From Lachnospiraceae bacterium (lineage in GTDB: Bacteria; Bacillota_A; Clostridia; Lachnospirales; Lachnospiraceae), in assembly GCA_017416055.1 (NCBI GenBank), contig JAFQDI010000025.1:1-5501 (forward strand): a DNA stretch of 5,501 nucleotides, written 5' to 3'. The position numbers and the translations under genes were made by a program. Numbering within the stretch: position 1 is the stretch's first letter; every line of letters starts with the position of its first letter. The notes beneath the pieces are model-generated. The model had not been told where the DNA came from, did not search any database, and saw nothing but the letters and a program-made list of their open reading frames with translations. Positions 1 to 5,501 of the stretch are shown one piece after another.

Positions 1-2
1 AG

Positions 3-67
3 CTGCCACACAAAAGTGCGACAGTCCATCAGATTTTAGTTGACTGCCACATGACATATGACAGTCA
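3..67 (-). repeat. Two tandem stem-loops downstream of clpX
   Basis: Two units share the minus-strand pattern GACTGTC, 8-9 nt, TGTGGCAG. Hairpin A (67-41) begins 7 nt after the clpX stop. TGACTGTCATAT (67-56) pairs with ATGTGGCAGTCA (52-41) over 12 bp with two G-U pairs and a 3-nt loop. Hairpin B (24-3) pairs CTGTCGCAC with GTGTGGCAG over 9 bp with a UUUU loop. The lower stems are identical, while the upper stems differ by changes that keep pairing (U-A to C-G, U-G to C-G, A-U to G-U). No U-run follows hairpin A. What follows hairpin B is cut off by the window edge, so B could still be a terminator. Other possibilities are an mRNA 3'-end stabiliser or part of a dispersed palindromic repeat family. 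The structures are read directly; the role is unknown. Confidence 0.6.
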
Positions 68-73
68 TATCAA

Positions 74-1363
74 TTACGCACTTTCATTTCGATTTCCACG
101 AAAAACACGACGCTTACTCTGACGTGGAACTTCGGTATCGCGACGGATATACTCCGGTTCGCCCTCACCCAATACTGCAGCCTTGGTAATGATACAGCTT
201 CCGATGGTTTCATCGGAAGGAACCTGATACATCGCATTCAGCATCGCCTTCTCGATAATCGCCCGGAGACCTCTGGCTCCGGTCTTTCTCTGTAGTGCCT
301 GTGAAGCAATCTCCTTCACCGCATCTTCATCAAACTTCAGTTCAACATCGTCCAGTTCAAACAGACTCTGATACTGCTTTACGATGGCATTCTTCGGCTC
401 AGTCAGAATCCGAACCAATGCCTCCTCGTCAAGAGACTCCAGTGCCTGTACCACCGGAACACGTCCGATGAACTCAGGGATCAGACCGAACTTGATCAGA
501 TCCTGAGGCATCACCTGCTTTAGCAACGCGTCGATATCCTGCTTGTTCTTCTGTATCAGCTCTGCACCAAAACCGATAGAGCCGGAGCTCTGACGGCTTT
601 CAATGATCTTTTCCAGACCATCAAACGCACCGCCACAGATGAACAAAATATTGGACGTATTGATCTGATACATCTCCTGATGGGGATGCTTTCTGCCACC
701 CTGGGGCGGTACACTGGCCTCAGTTCCCTCCAGAATCTTCAGCAGTGCCTGCTGCACACCCTCACCGGAAACATCTCGGGTAATGGAAACATTCTCCGAT
801 TTTTTCGTGATCTTGTCGATCTCATCAATATAGATAATACCATACTCGGCACGCTCAATGTCGAAGTCCGCAGCCTGAATAATCTTTAGCAGAATATTCT
901 CCACATCCTCGCCCACGTAACCGGCCTCTGTGAGTGCAGTCGCATCGGCAATGGCAAAGGGTACATTCAGAATCTTTGCCAGCGTCTGTGCGAGGAAGGT
1001 TTTTCCGGAACCGGTAGGGCCGAGAAGAAGGATATTACTCTTCTGAATCTCCACATCGCCCTTCTCCATCGGTCTGAGAATGCGTTTATAGTGGTTGTAC
1101 ACCGCTACGGACAATACCTTCTTCGCTTCCTCCTGACCAATGACATACTCGTCCAGAAACGCCTTGATCTCCATCGGTTTCAACAGATTGACCCCGTCGA
1201 TTCCTTCCTCATCTAAGCCTTCCTCCGCAATCAGTTCTGCACACAGACCGACGCATTCATCGCAAATGTAAACATCTTTTCCACCGCTGATCAGTTTTCT
1301 GACCTGATCCTGGCTTTTGCCACAGAATGAACAGCGGAAAGCTGAATCCATCTTATTTGCCAT
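74..1363 (-). CDS. clpX: ATP-dependent Clp protease ATP-binding subunit ClpX
   Basis: AAA+ unfoldase that forms a cytoplasmic hexamer, recognises and unfolds substrates, and threads them into ClpP. The 429 residues fit the family length. An N-terminal C4 zinc finger (C11, C14, C34, C37) serves dimerisation and substrate or adaptor binding. Walker A is GPTGSGKT (115-122), the pore loop GYVG (148-151), and Walker B IIYIDEID (176-183). A GGRKH loop lies at 222-226. The IGF loop (263-265) that docks on ClpP is intact, so this is a true protease partner. The arginine finger region is PEFIGR (297-301 area) and sensor 2 is GAR (362-364). The C-terminus ends in a basic tail (about 413-427). It is last of the tig-clpP-clpX run, 8 bp after the clpP stop. 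The ATG is preceded by AGGAG (1373-1369) at 5 nt, which overlaps the clpP stop and suggests translational coupling. Nothing is truncated or missing. Confidence 0.98.
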   Translation of the reverse strand: MANKMDSAFRCSFCGKSQDQVRKLISGGKDVYICDECVGLCAELIAEEGLDEEGIDGVNLLKPMEIKAFLDEYVIGQEEAKKVLSVAVYNHYKRILRPMEKGDVEIQKSNILLLGPTGSGKTFLAQTLAKILNVPFAIADATALTEAGYVGEDVENILLKIIQAADFDIERAEYGIIYIDEIDKITKKSENVSITRDVSGEGVQQALLKILEGTEASVPPQGGRKHPHQEMYQINTSNILFICGGAFDGLEKIIESRQSSGSIGFGAELIQKNKQDIDALLKQVMPQDLIKFGLIPEFIGRVPVVQALESLDEEALVRILTEPKNAIVKQYQSLFELDDVELKFDEDAVKEIASQALQRKTGARGLRAIIEKAMLNAMYQVPSDETIGSCIITKAAVLGEGEPEYIRRDTEVPRQSKRRVFRGNRNESA

Positions 1364-1368
1364 ACTCT

Positions 1369-1373
1369 CTCCT
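1369..1373 (-). promoter_or_regulatory. clpX ribosome binding site overlapping clpP stop
   Basis: The minus strand reads TAGGAGAGAGTATG. The TAG is the clpP stop, AGGAG is the Shine-Dalgarno, and the ATG starts clpX after 5 nt. A ribosome terminating on clpP therefore sits on the clpX initiation site. This fixes the clpX start and argues for coupled translation of the two subunits. Confidence 0.85.
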
Positions 1374-1953
1374 ATCGCGATTCGATCACCTGATCGATCA
1401 ATCCGTATTCAAGTGCTTCCTGTGCGCTCATCCAATGATCGCGCTCGGTGTCTCTCTCGATCACATCGAGAGGCTGTCCGCAGTTTTCTGCCATGATCTG
1501 GTTCAACTTCTTGCGGGTCTTCAAAATGTGCTCAGCGGCAATCAGCATCTCCGTCGCCTGTCCCTGAGAACCGCCGGAAGGCTGATGGATCATGATTTCA
1601 GCATTGGGCAGTGCGATACGCTTTCCCTTCGCACCGCCGGCCAGCAGGAATGCTCCCATGCTCGCCGCCATACCGATGCAGATGGTGGACACATCACACT
1701 TGATATACTTCATCGTATCGTAGATCGCCATACCTGCGGTCACAGAACCGCCGGGGCTGTTGATATACAGATGAATATCCTTCTCCTGATCCTCACTCTC
1801 AAGGAACAGAAGCTGCGCTACAACCAGACTGGCTGTCACATCGTTGACTTCCTCGCCCAGGAAAATGATTCTGTCCTTCAGCAGACGAGAGTAGATATCA
1901 TAGGTACGCTCGCCTCTGCTGGTGGATTCCAATACATAAGGTACTAAACTCAT
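1372..1953 (-). CDS. clpP: ATP-dependent Clp protease proteolytic subunit ClpP
   Basis: Serine peptidase of family S14 that forms the double-heptamer degradation chamber fed by ClpX. The start is taken at 1953 (protein MSLVPYVLE..., 193 aa) because GGAGG lies 6 nt upstream. This numbering puts the triad at S98 (in GMAASMGA), H123 (in MIHQPSGG) and D172 (in TERDHW), the same numbers as in Bacillus and Staphylococcus ClpP. The frame stays open upstream to ATGs at 1986 (preceded by AGGAAG) and 2004 (no good Shine-Dalgarno). A form extended by 11 or 17 residues, comparable to the short propeptide of E. coli ClpP, therefore cannot be excluded. Other family features are the glycine-rich [10 protein letters not shown] strand and the TSRGER N-terminal loop needed for contact with the ATPase. 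It lies between tig and clpX in one probable operon. Confidence 0.97.
   Translation of the reverse strand: MSLVPYVLESTSRGERTYDIYSRLLKDRIIFLGEEVNDVTASLVVAQLLFLESEDQEKDIHLYINSPGGSVTAGMAIYDTMKYIKCDVSTICIGMAASMGAFLLAGGAKGKRIALPNAEIMIHQPSGGSQGQATEMLIAAEHILKTRKKLNQIMAENCGQPLDVIERDTERDHWMSAQEALEYGLIDQVIESR
1382..1397 (-). other. Stem-loop at the 3' end of clpP before the clpX RBS
   Basis: A perfect 6-bp stem (TCGATC pairing with GATCGA) with an AGGT tetraloop lies within the last codons of clpP and ends 8 nt before the clpX Shine-Dalgarno. It lies in codons for the ClpP C-terminus (IDQVIE), so it could be incidental. Its place resembles the hairpins at the other two junctions. The role is inferred only. 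Confidence 0.4.
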
Positions 1954-1959
1954 TGTTTC

Positions 1960-1964
1960 CCTCC
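1960..1964 (-). promoter_or_regulatory. clpP ribosome binding site (decides start)
   Basis: GGAGG on the minus strand sits 6 nt before the ATG at 1953. It is the strongest Shine-Dalgarno among the three in-frame ATG candidates, which makes 1953 the preferred clpP start over 1986 and 2004. Confidence 0.8.
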
Positions 1965-1971
1965 ATACACT

Positions 1972-2014
1972 GTGTGAAACCGGCATTGCAACTTCCTGAC
2001 TCATTGTTTCACAC
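1972..2014 (-). other. Stem-loop in the tig-clpP intergenic region
   Basis: A perfect 9-bp inverted repeat, GTGTGAAAC (2014-2006) and GTTTCACAC (1980-1972), encloses a 25-nt loop. It begins 4 nt after the tig stop and ends 7 nt before the clpP GGAGG. The loop holds two alternative in-frame ATGs (2004 and 1986). The stem is seen directly. A role in RNA processing, stability or clpP translation is inference. Confidence 0.55.
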
Positions 2015-2018
2015 GATA

Positions 2019-3305
2019 TTACTTCTCTACTGCCTCAGCTACCAACAGATCGATCGCCTTCTGAACAGCCAAATCTGCCTTGATCTGATTCATCTCTCTC
2101 TCTCCGAAGTAGTTCTTCAGCATCTCAACTTCCATGCCGTAGCCTTCAGCCATTTTCACAAGCTCTGCCTCGCACTCTTCCTCGGAAGCCTCGATATTCT
2201 CAGCCTTTGCAACTGCCTCCAGCATCAGTCTGATGCGGATATTGCTCTCTGCCTGGCCCTTCGCCTGATCAATCATCGCCTCACGGGTCAGACCGGTGTA
2301 CTGCATATACATATCAAGGCTCATGCCCTGTCCCTGCAGTCTGCGTGCGAAATCATCTACCTGATTCTCAGCCTGGCTCTCAATCATCGCCTCAGGAATC
2401 TCCATCTGTGCATTCTCAACAGCCTTGTCCACAACGCGGTTTTCCTTCTCGCACTTTGCGTCTGCTGCTCTCTTCTCAAGCAGGTTCTTCTTTACATCTT
2501 CGCGGTACTCATCCATGGTCTCAAAATCGGAAACCTCGGAAGCGAACTCGTCATCCAGCTCGGGAAGGATCTTGCCCTTGATCTCATGGATCTTTACCTT
2601 GAACATTGCATCCTTGCCCTCAAGCTCCTTTGCCTGATAAGGGGTAGGGAAGGTCACATTTACTTCAACCTCTTCGCCTGCATTCTTGCCGATCAGCTGA
2701 GCCTCAAATCCGGGAATGAACTGTCCGGAACCAATCACCAGGGGGAACTCCTCTGCCTTGCCGCCCTCGAAAGGAACACCGTCACAGAATCCCTCGTAAT
2801 CAATCACTGCGGTATCGCCATCCTCAATTGCTCTGTCGGTAACGGTGATAACGGTAGCATTCTTCTCCTGCTCTCTCTTGATCTCAGCCTCTACATCCTC
2901 GTCGGATACGGCAATCTCAACTGCCTCGATCTCGATGCCCTTGTACTGGCCAAGGGTAACCTCGGGCTTCACAGCAACCTCAGCGGTGAATACCAGCGGC
3001 TTGCCTGCCTCAACCTGGGTAACATCGATAGCGGGACGGGAAACAACATCAAGGCCGCTCTCATTTACTGCATCCTCGTATGCCATCGGCATCACGTCGT
3101 TGATTGCCTCCTCGTAGAATACACCAACGCCGTACATCTTCTCGATCATCTGGCGCGGTACTTTGCCCTTACGGAAACCGGGGATGCTGAACTTGTTCTT
3201 GTTTCTCTGATATACGCTCTGAACTGCCTTCTCAAATTCCTCTGCGGGTACCTCGATGGTCAGCTTCGCCATATTCTTCTCTAACTTTTCAACCTGTACA
3301 CTCAT
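2019..3305 (-). CDS. tig: Trigger factor, ribosome-associated chaperone and peptidyl-prolyl isomerase
   Basis: Binds ribosomal protein L23 near the exit tunnel and shields nascent chains, with FKBP-type prolyl isomerase activity. The start at 3305 gives 428 aa, a normal length. It puts the ribosome-binding signature GFRKGKVP at 43-50, so F44-R45-K46 match E. coli numbering exactly. The order is N-terminal ribosome-binding domain (about 1-115), FKBP-like domain (about 160-245, with [16 protein letters not shown] and [11 protein letters not shown]), then a helical, charged C-terminal chaperone domain. An upstream in-frame ATG at 3332 would add 9 residues (MKTERRTQV). It is disfavoured because those codons contain the Shine-Dalgarno of the 3305 start. 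It is first gene of the tig-clpP-clpX transcript, behind its own promoter. Codon use is strongly biased, as expected for high expression. Confidence 0.97.
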   Translation of the reverse strand: MSVQVEKLEKNMAKLTIEVPAEEFEKAVQSVYQRNKNKFSIPGFRKGKVPRQMIEKMYGVGVFYEEAINDVMPMAYEDAVNESGLDVVSRPAIDVTQVEAGKPLVFTAEVAVKPEVTLGQYKGIEIEAVEIAVSDEDVEAEIKREQEKNATVITVTDRAIEDGDTAVIDYEGFCDGVPFEGGKAEEFPLVIGSGQFIPGFEAQLIGKNAGEEVEVNVTFPTPYQAKELEGKDAMFKVKIHEIKGKILPELDDEFASEVSDFETMDEYREDVKKNLLEKRAADAKCEKENRVVDKAVENAQMEIPEAMIESQAENQVDDFARRLQGQGMSLDMYMQYTGLTREAMIDQAKGQAESNIRIRLMLEAVAKAENIEASEEECEAELVKMAEGYGMEVEMLKNYFGEREMNQIKADLAVQKAIDLLVAEAVEK

Positions 3306-3315
3306 TACTTGTGTT

Positions 3316-3320
3316 CTCCT
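3316..3320 (-). promoter_or_regulatory. tig ribosome binding site
   Basis: AGGAG (within GAGAGGAG) on the minus strand lies 10 nt before the ATG at 3305. The spacing is slightly long, but no better site precedes the alternative ATG at 3332. It supports the 3305 start, as does the trigger factor residue numbering. Confidence 0.65.
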
Positions 3321-3354
3321 CTCTGTTTTCATGCATTTTCTTCTGCACGAGAAT

Positions 3355-3388
3355 GCCTATCCTCTCATCTTTATCCAATGGTATAGGC
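3355..3388 (-). other. Stem-loop in the tig 5' leader
   Basis: On the minus strand GCCTATACC (3388-3380) pairs with GGATAGGC (3362-3355), giving 8 bp with one bulged A and a 17-nt loop. It lies in the untranslated leader, about 5 nt after the expected transcription start. A second weaker hairpin (3356-3333, 7 bp with one mismatch) shares two bases with it, so the two exclude each other. The leader matches no riboswitch class I recognise. Confidence 0.4.
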
Positions 3389-3400
3389 TCGCAATATGTT

Positions 3401-3429
3401 ATTATAACATAGGGATTTCAAATTGGAAA
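3401..3429 (-). promoter_or_regulatory. Extended -10 promoter of the tig-clpP-clpX operon
   Basis: The minus strand has a perfect -10 hexamer TATAAT (3406-3401) preceded by TG at 3409-3408, forming a TGnTATAAT extended -10. With a 17-nt spacer the -35 is TTTCCA (3429-3424), 4 of 6 matches to TTGACA; the extended -10 can compensate. Expected transcription start is near 3394, giving a leader of about 90 nt. The -10 lies inside a perfect 17-bp palindrome (3395-3411). By eye I see no CtsR tandem heptad and no CIRCE element, so this looks like a housekeeping promoter and not a classical heat-shock one. Confidence 0.75.
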
Positions 3430-3480
3430 GCCTTATTTTACAAAAGATTCGTAGAAAATGCTGAAAAAATCATAAAACGG

Positions 3481-3516
3481 AAAAGAAAAGTCCCCGGAGG
3501 GTGAGTCCCCCGAGGA
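3481..3516 (-). terminator. Rho-independent terminator after lplA
   Basis: On the minus strand a 10-bp G/C-rich stem with two G-U pairs (TCCTCGGGGG, 3516-3507, against CCTCCGGGGA-side bases, 3500-3491) closes a 6-nt loop. It is followed at once by CTTTTCTTTT (3490-3481). It lies about 70 nt past the lplA stop and more than 50 nt before the tig -35, so it separates the two transcription units. The plus-strand side has only TTCGTTTCTG after the stem and is a weaker terminator. Confidence 0.85.
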
Positions 3517-3545
3517 TTCGTTTCTGTCTCTGTCAATTCATTTAC

Positions 3546-3564
3546 AGCGAATCTTCCTTTCGCT
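3546..3564 (-). other. Small stem-loop in the lplA 3' untranslated region
   Basis: AGCGAA and TTCGCT form a perfect 6-bp stem around a 7-nt loop, between the lplA stop and the terminator. No U-run follows on the minus strand, so it is not a terminator itself. It may protect the mRNA end or be incidental. I see no other gene or signal in the rest of 3517-3584. Confidence 0.35.
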
Positions 3565-3584
3565 AATTCCTCAAACCTCTGCCC

Positions 3585-4568
3585 TCAACCACAAATCAAA
3601 TCAAGCCAATTTTCCCAGGTAATGCCAAAGATATACGCATTTAGCTCCACCTCTTTAAATGGCAAAATGTCTTCTTCGACCAGTCGACACCCCCGTAGCA
3701 TACGTTCCAGCACACCAATATCTAACCGTCCAAAAAAGTCTCCGCAAATCCGCGCATGTTCAATCCGTCCACCGACCATCTCAAGATATAGCGTGATGGT
3801 CCCAAACGGGAATCGCCTTTCCTTGCAGAGATCACACCGCGGCGACTCACCCTCATTCCACTCCCATGTGGCATAGCGCTCATCCCGAAGTTTTCGAATC
3901 TCCTGCTGATCCGTCTTCGTCAACTGCACCAATTCCGGCGTGTTAAAAGCAAACACCTCATCTCTCAATGCCGCCTTAAACTGCTCCATCGTGATCGGCG
4001 TTTTCAAATGCTCATTAATGCCCGTAACTCGACTGCGGACAGACTTAATACTCTTCGACTGAATCTTACTTTCCTTTACTTGAAGCACCTGGCTAAGTGT
4101 GTCAACATCGCAGTCCAGCAAAATGCAGCCATGATGAAGCAATCTCCCATCCCGGAAATACTGCGAACTGCCCGAGATTTTCTTTCCTCCAATGGCAATG
4201 TCATTCCGCCCGACTACGGAAGCTTCTACTCCCAACTTTCTCAGAACGGAGATCACAGGCCGTGTAAACACCTCAAAGCAGAAGGCATCTGCTTTCTGCT
4301 CATCCACGATAAATGTGTAGTTTAAATTGTTCAGATCGTGATATACCGCACCGCCGCCGGACAGTCTCCGTGCTACACGAATCTGATGTTCATCTGCAAA
4401 CCGGCGATTCACTTCCTCCAGCGTGTTCTGGTATTTTCCCACAATAACTGCCCGGTCGTTCTGCCACAGTATAAAATAATCCTCTCCCCGATCCATGCAT
4501 CGAAAAAAATACTCCTCCAACGCGAGATTCTCGTAAGGGTCTGTACTGGTACTTTCGTAAAAACGCAC
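3585..4568 (-). CDS. lplA: Lipoate-protein ligase A
   Basis: Activates free lipoate with ATP to lipoyl-AMP and attaches it to the acceptor lysine of lipoyl domains (GcvH or 2-oxoacid dehydrogenase E2), a cytoplasmic salvage route. The 327 aa are close to E. coli LplA and Bacillus LplJ. Seen motifs are ARRLSGGGAVYHD (66-78) with NLNYTF after it, VVGRNDI (118-124), the catalytic lysine K130 in KKISGS (129-134), and HHGCILLDCD (145-154). A C-terminal accessory domain follows from about 195, with TWEWNEG (234-240) and GDFFG (276-280). The region 243-256 reads PRCDLCKERRFPFG, with a C-X2-C (C245, C248) where relatives I know lack one. The start is GTG, supported by AAGGAGG at 5 nt. It follows the LacI-type gene by 10 bp. 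No other lipoate gene is in view, so the acceptor protein is unknown. Confidence 0.93.
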   Translation of the reverse strand: MRFYESTSTDPYENLALEEYFFRCMDRGEDYFILWQNDRAVIVGKYQNTLEEVNRRFADEHQIRVARRLSGGGAVYHDLNNLNYTFIVDEQKADAFCFEVFTRPVISVLRKLGVEASVVGRNDIAIGGKKISGSSQYFRDGRLLHHGCILLDCDVDTLSQVLQVKESKIQSKSIKSVRSRVTGINEHLKTPITMEQFKAALRDEVFAFNTPELVQLTKTDQQEIRKLRDERYATWEWNEGESPRCDLCKERRFPFGTITLYLEMVGGRIEHARICGDFFGRLDIGVLERMLRGCRLVEEDILPFKEVELNAYIFGITWENWLDLICG

Positions 4569-4573
4569 ACTAT

Positions 4574-4580
4574 CCTCCTT
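4574..4580 (-). promoter_or_regulatory. lplA ribosome binding site overlapping regulator stop
   Basis: A full AAGGAGG lies 5 nt before the lplA GTG. Its first two bases are the last two of the TAA stop of the upstream regulator. The strong site makes GTG the start and implies that the two genes are translated from one mRNA. Confidence 0.85.
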
Positions 4581-5501
4581 ATCTCCTGATCATACGACTC
4601 TGATCAGGGGGCTGTGTGGTTGTCTGACGAACCACCAATCCGGGTTCACAATCAATTTTAAATCGCGGACTGTGCTCCGGCACTCCCGATGCCAACGGTG
4701 TCGTTCTGATTTTCTGCAACAGAAGATTAACTGCGTTTCCGGCCAACATCTCCGTATGCAAATCGACCGTCGTCAATGCCACTCCCGACAATCTGGAATA
4801 AAACTGATTATCGAAACCGATCACTGAGACATCTCCGGGGACCGACAATCCTTCCTCTTTTAACGCATCCAATACCCCGTATGCAAGTGCATCGTTCATG
4901 CAAACCAGTGCAGTGATGCCTCGGTTGTACAGGTTTTCATTTCTCGCCAAAAAATAACCTGCGTGATAATCATTAAGGCGTTCTGCCAGCTTATCCGACT
5001 CTGACCCATTCTCGACACACAACACCATATCATCATCCGGTAAGTATTTTGCAAAATAATCTTTTAGCCCATTTAATCGCTCCGTTCGAGCGATGTTTCG
5101 CTCCAGCGAACTGGTCAGCACCGCAATTCTCCTATGGCCCAGCGACAGTAAATGCTCCGCAGCGATCTGCCCCGCGCGAAAATTGTTCAACTCCACAATG
5201 TCCGTAGAAAAATCAAACGTTCGATCGCAGATTGTCACCACCGGAAGGTGCTCAGAGAGCTCAGCAAGTGCTTCCTGATTGCCTGCCGGATACAGGACAA
5301 TCACGCCGAAGCAATTTAACTTGACCGCCAACTCCATGTAGGTTTTTTCCACTTCCCGATCATGGTACGTACAGCAGGAAATCGCATTGATCCCGTTCGC
5401 GTAACACGCATCTTCTATTTTGCTGAGCATCGCTGTATAATGAGGATTGTTCACATTTGCCATTAAAACCATGACCGTTTTCGAGGTCGGTTTTTGCAAT
5501 G
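4579..5501 (-). CDS. LacI/GalR-family transcriptional regulator, 5' end outside window
   Basis: Only the effector-binding domain (about 306 residues) is visible. It resembles periplasmic sugar-binding proteins, and in this family binding of a sugar or nucleotide ligand changes operator affinity. Family features are the domain opening TVMVLMANVNNPHY (8-21 of the visible part), LNNFRAGQIAAEHLLSLGHRRIAVL (104-128), RTERLNGLK (138-146), and CMNDALAYGVLDAL to PGDVSVIGFDN (200-231) followed by LTTVD (242-246). The end EPGLVVRQTT (285-294) is typical. The first codon in view is TTG, and it is not a start: the frame runs on beyond 5501, and the missing part should hold the LacI helix-turn-helix of about 50-60 residues. 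The visible part shows no break. It is 10 bp upstream of lplA and probably co-transcribed. The ligand cannot be predicted from sequence. Confidence 0.92.
   Translation of the reverse strand, partial: LQKPTSKTVMVLMANVNNPHYTAMLSKIEDACYANGINAISCCTYHDREVEKTYMELAVKLNCFGVIVLYPAGNQEALAELSEHLPVVTICDRTFDFSTDIVELNNFRAGQIAAEHLLSLGHRRIAVLTSSLERNIARTERLNGLKDYFAKYLPDDDMVLCVENGSESDKLAERLNDYHAGYFLARNENLYNRGITALVCMNDALAYGVLDALKEEGLSVPGDVSVIGFDNQFYSRLSGVALTTVDLHTEMLAGNAVNLLLQKIRTTPLASGVPEHSPRFKIDCEPGLVVRQTTTQPPDQSRMIRR
4585..4608 (-). other. Stem-loop at the regulator-lplA junction
   Basis: A perfect 8-bp inverted repeat, CCTGATCA and TGATCAGG with 8 nt between, covers the last codons of the regulator gene (PDQSRMIR). 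It ends 4 nt before the lplA AAGGAGG. Each arm contains the self-complementary TGATCA, so it could also be a DNA site for a dimeric protein. The structure is plain; its function is inferred. Confidence 0.5.

Noticed and set aside
41..67. Hairpin A as the clpX intrinsic terminator
   Set aside because: The stem is followed by AACTAAAATCTG on the minus strand, with no U-run, so it does not qualify alone. Hairpin B cannot be judged because the window ends.
1..67. CRISPR-like repeats at the left edge
   Set aside because: Only two imperfect units are visible. The similarity is in the hairpin arms and differs in the loops, which fits paired stem-loops and not a repeat-spacer array.
1327..1947. A 206-codon plus-strand frame opposite clpP
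   Set aside because: It is a shadow of ClpP codons, with no family resemblance and no separate promoter or Shine-Dalgarno evident.
1953..3284. A 443-codon open frame on the plus strand spanning the whole of tig
   Set aside because: It lies antisense to a clear trigger factor gene. It is a leucine- and cysteine-rich translation with no recognisable domain. Strong codon bias in tig explains the lack of stops on the other strand.
3289..3348. A 19-codon GTG-started minus-strand frame overlapping the tig start ([16 protein letters not shown]...)
   Set aside because: A possible leader peptide coupled to tig, but its nearest Shine-Dalgarno-like AGAGG is about 12 nt away and nothing in the peptide suggests a role.
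3256..3504. An 82-codon plus-strand frame across the tig promoter region
   Set aside because: It starts inside tig on the other strand and runs through the promoter and into the terminator stem; its translation looks like random AT-rich sequence.
4590..4680. A separate lplA promoter inside the end of the regulator gene
   Set aside because: TATGAT at about 4597-4592 and TTGATT further upstream exist, but no -35/-10 pair has suitable spacing.
5497..5499. TTG at 5499 as the start of the LacI-family gene
   Set aside because: The frame remains open to the window edge, and the protein begins in the linker just before the effector domain. A complete member would have the helix-turn-helix before this point.

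Overview
The window reads as a chromosomal segment from a Gram-positive anaerobe of the Clostridia type, with Lachnospiraceae or a close relative the best guess. That guess rests on the gene order tig-clpP-clpX, strong AGGAGG-type ribosome binding sites, the wording of the ClpP, ClpX and trigger factor proteins, and intermediate base composition. The species cannot be named from sequence alone. All five genes lie on the minus strand, so transcription runs from high to low coordinates.

Layout in transcription order. (1) A LacI/GalR-family regulator enters from the right edge at 5501; its DNA-binding domain is outside the window. It ends at 4579. (2) A GTG-started lipoate-protein ligase gene (lplA, 4568-3585) follows, its Shine-Dalgarno overlapping the regulator's stop codon, so the two probably form one transcript. 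That transcript ends at an intrinsic terminator (3516-3481). (3) An extended -10 promoter (3429-3401) then starts a second transcript with a leader of about 90 nt that carries a stem-loop. It encodes trigger factor (tig, 3305-2019), ClpP protease (1953-1372) and the ClpX unfoldase (1363-74). (4) After the clpX stop, the last 73 bases hold two tandem stem-loops with matching design.

The second operon is a protein quality-control unit. Trigger factor binds nascent chains at the ribosome exit tunnel, ClpX unfolds tagged or damaged substrates, and ClpP degrades them. All key residues are present: trigger factor GFRK, the ClpP Ser-His-Asp triad, and the ClpX zinc finger, Walker motifs, pore loop and IGF loop. 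The first operon couples a sugar- or metabolite-type regulator to lipoate scavenging, an unusual pairing.

The protein-coding content is ordinary and I see no new multi-gene system. The less ordinary signals are in RNA structure. Each of the three within-operon junctions has a perfect stem-loop ending 4-8 nt before the next gene's Shine-Dalgarno. The tig/clpP junction also carries a 12-bp in-frame duplication of the clpP start region. The clpX 3' region has paired hairpins whose differences preserve base pairing. No tRNA, rRNA, CRISPR array, insertion sequence or prophage sequence was seen.
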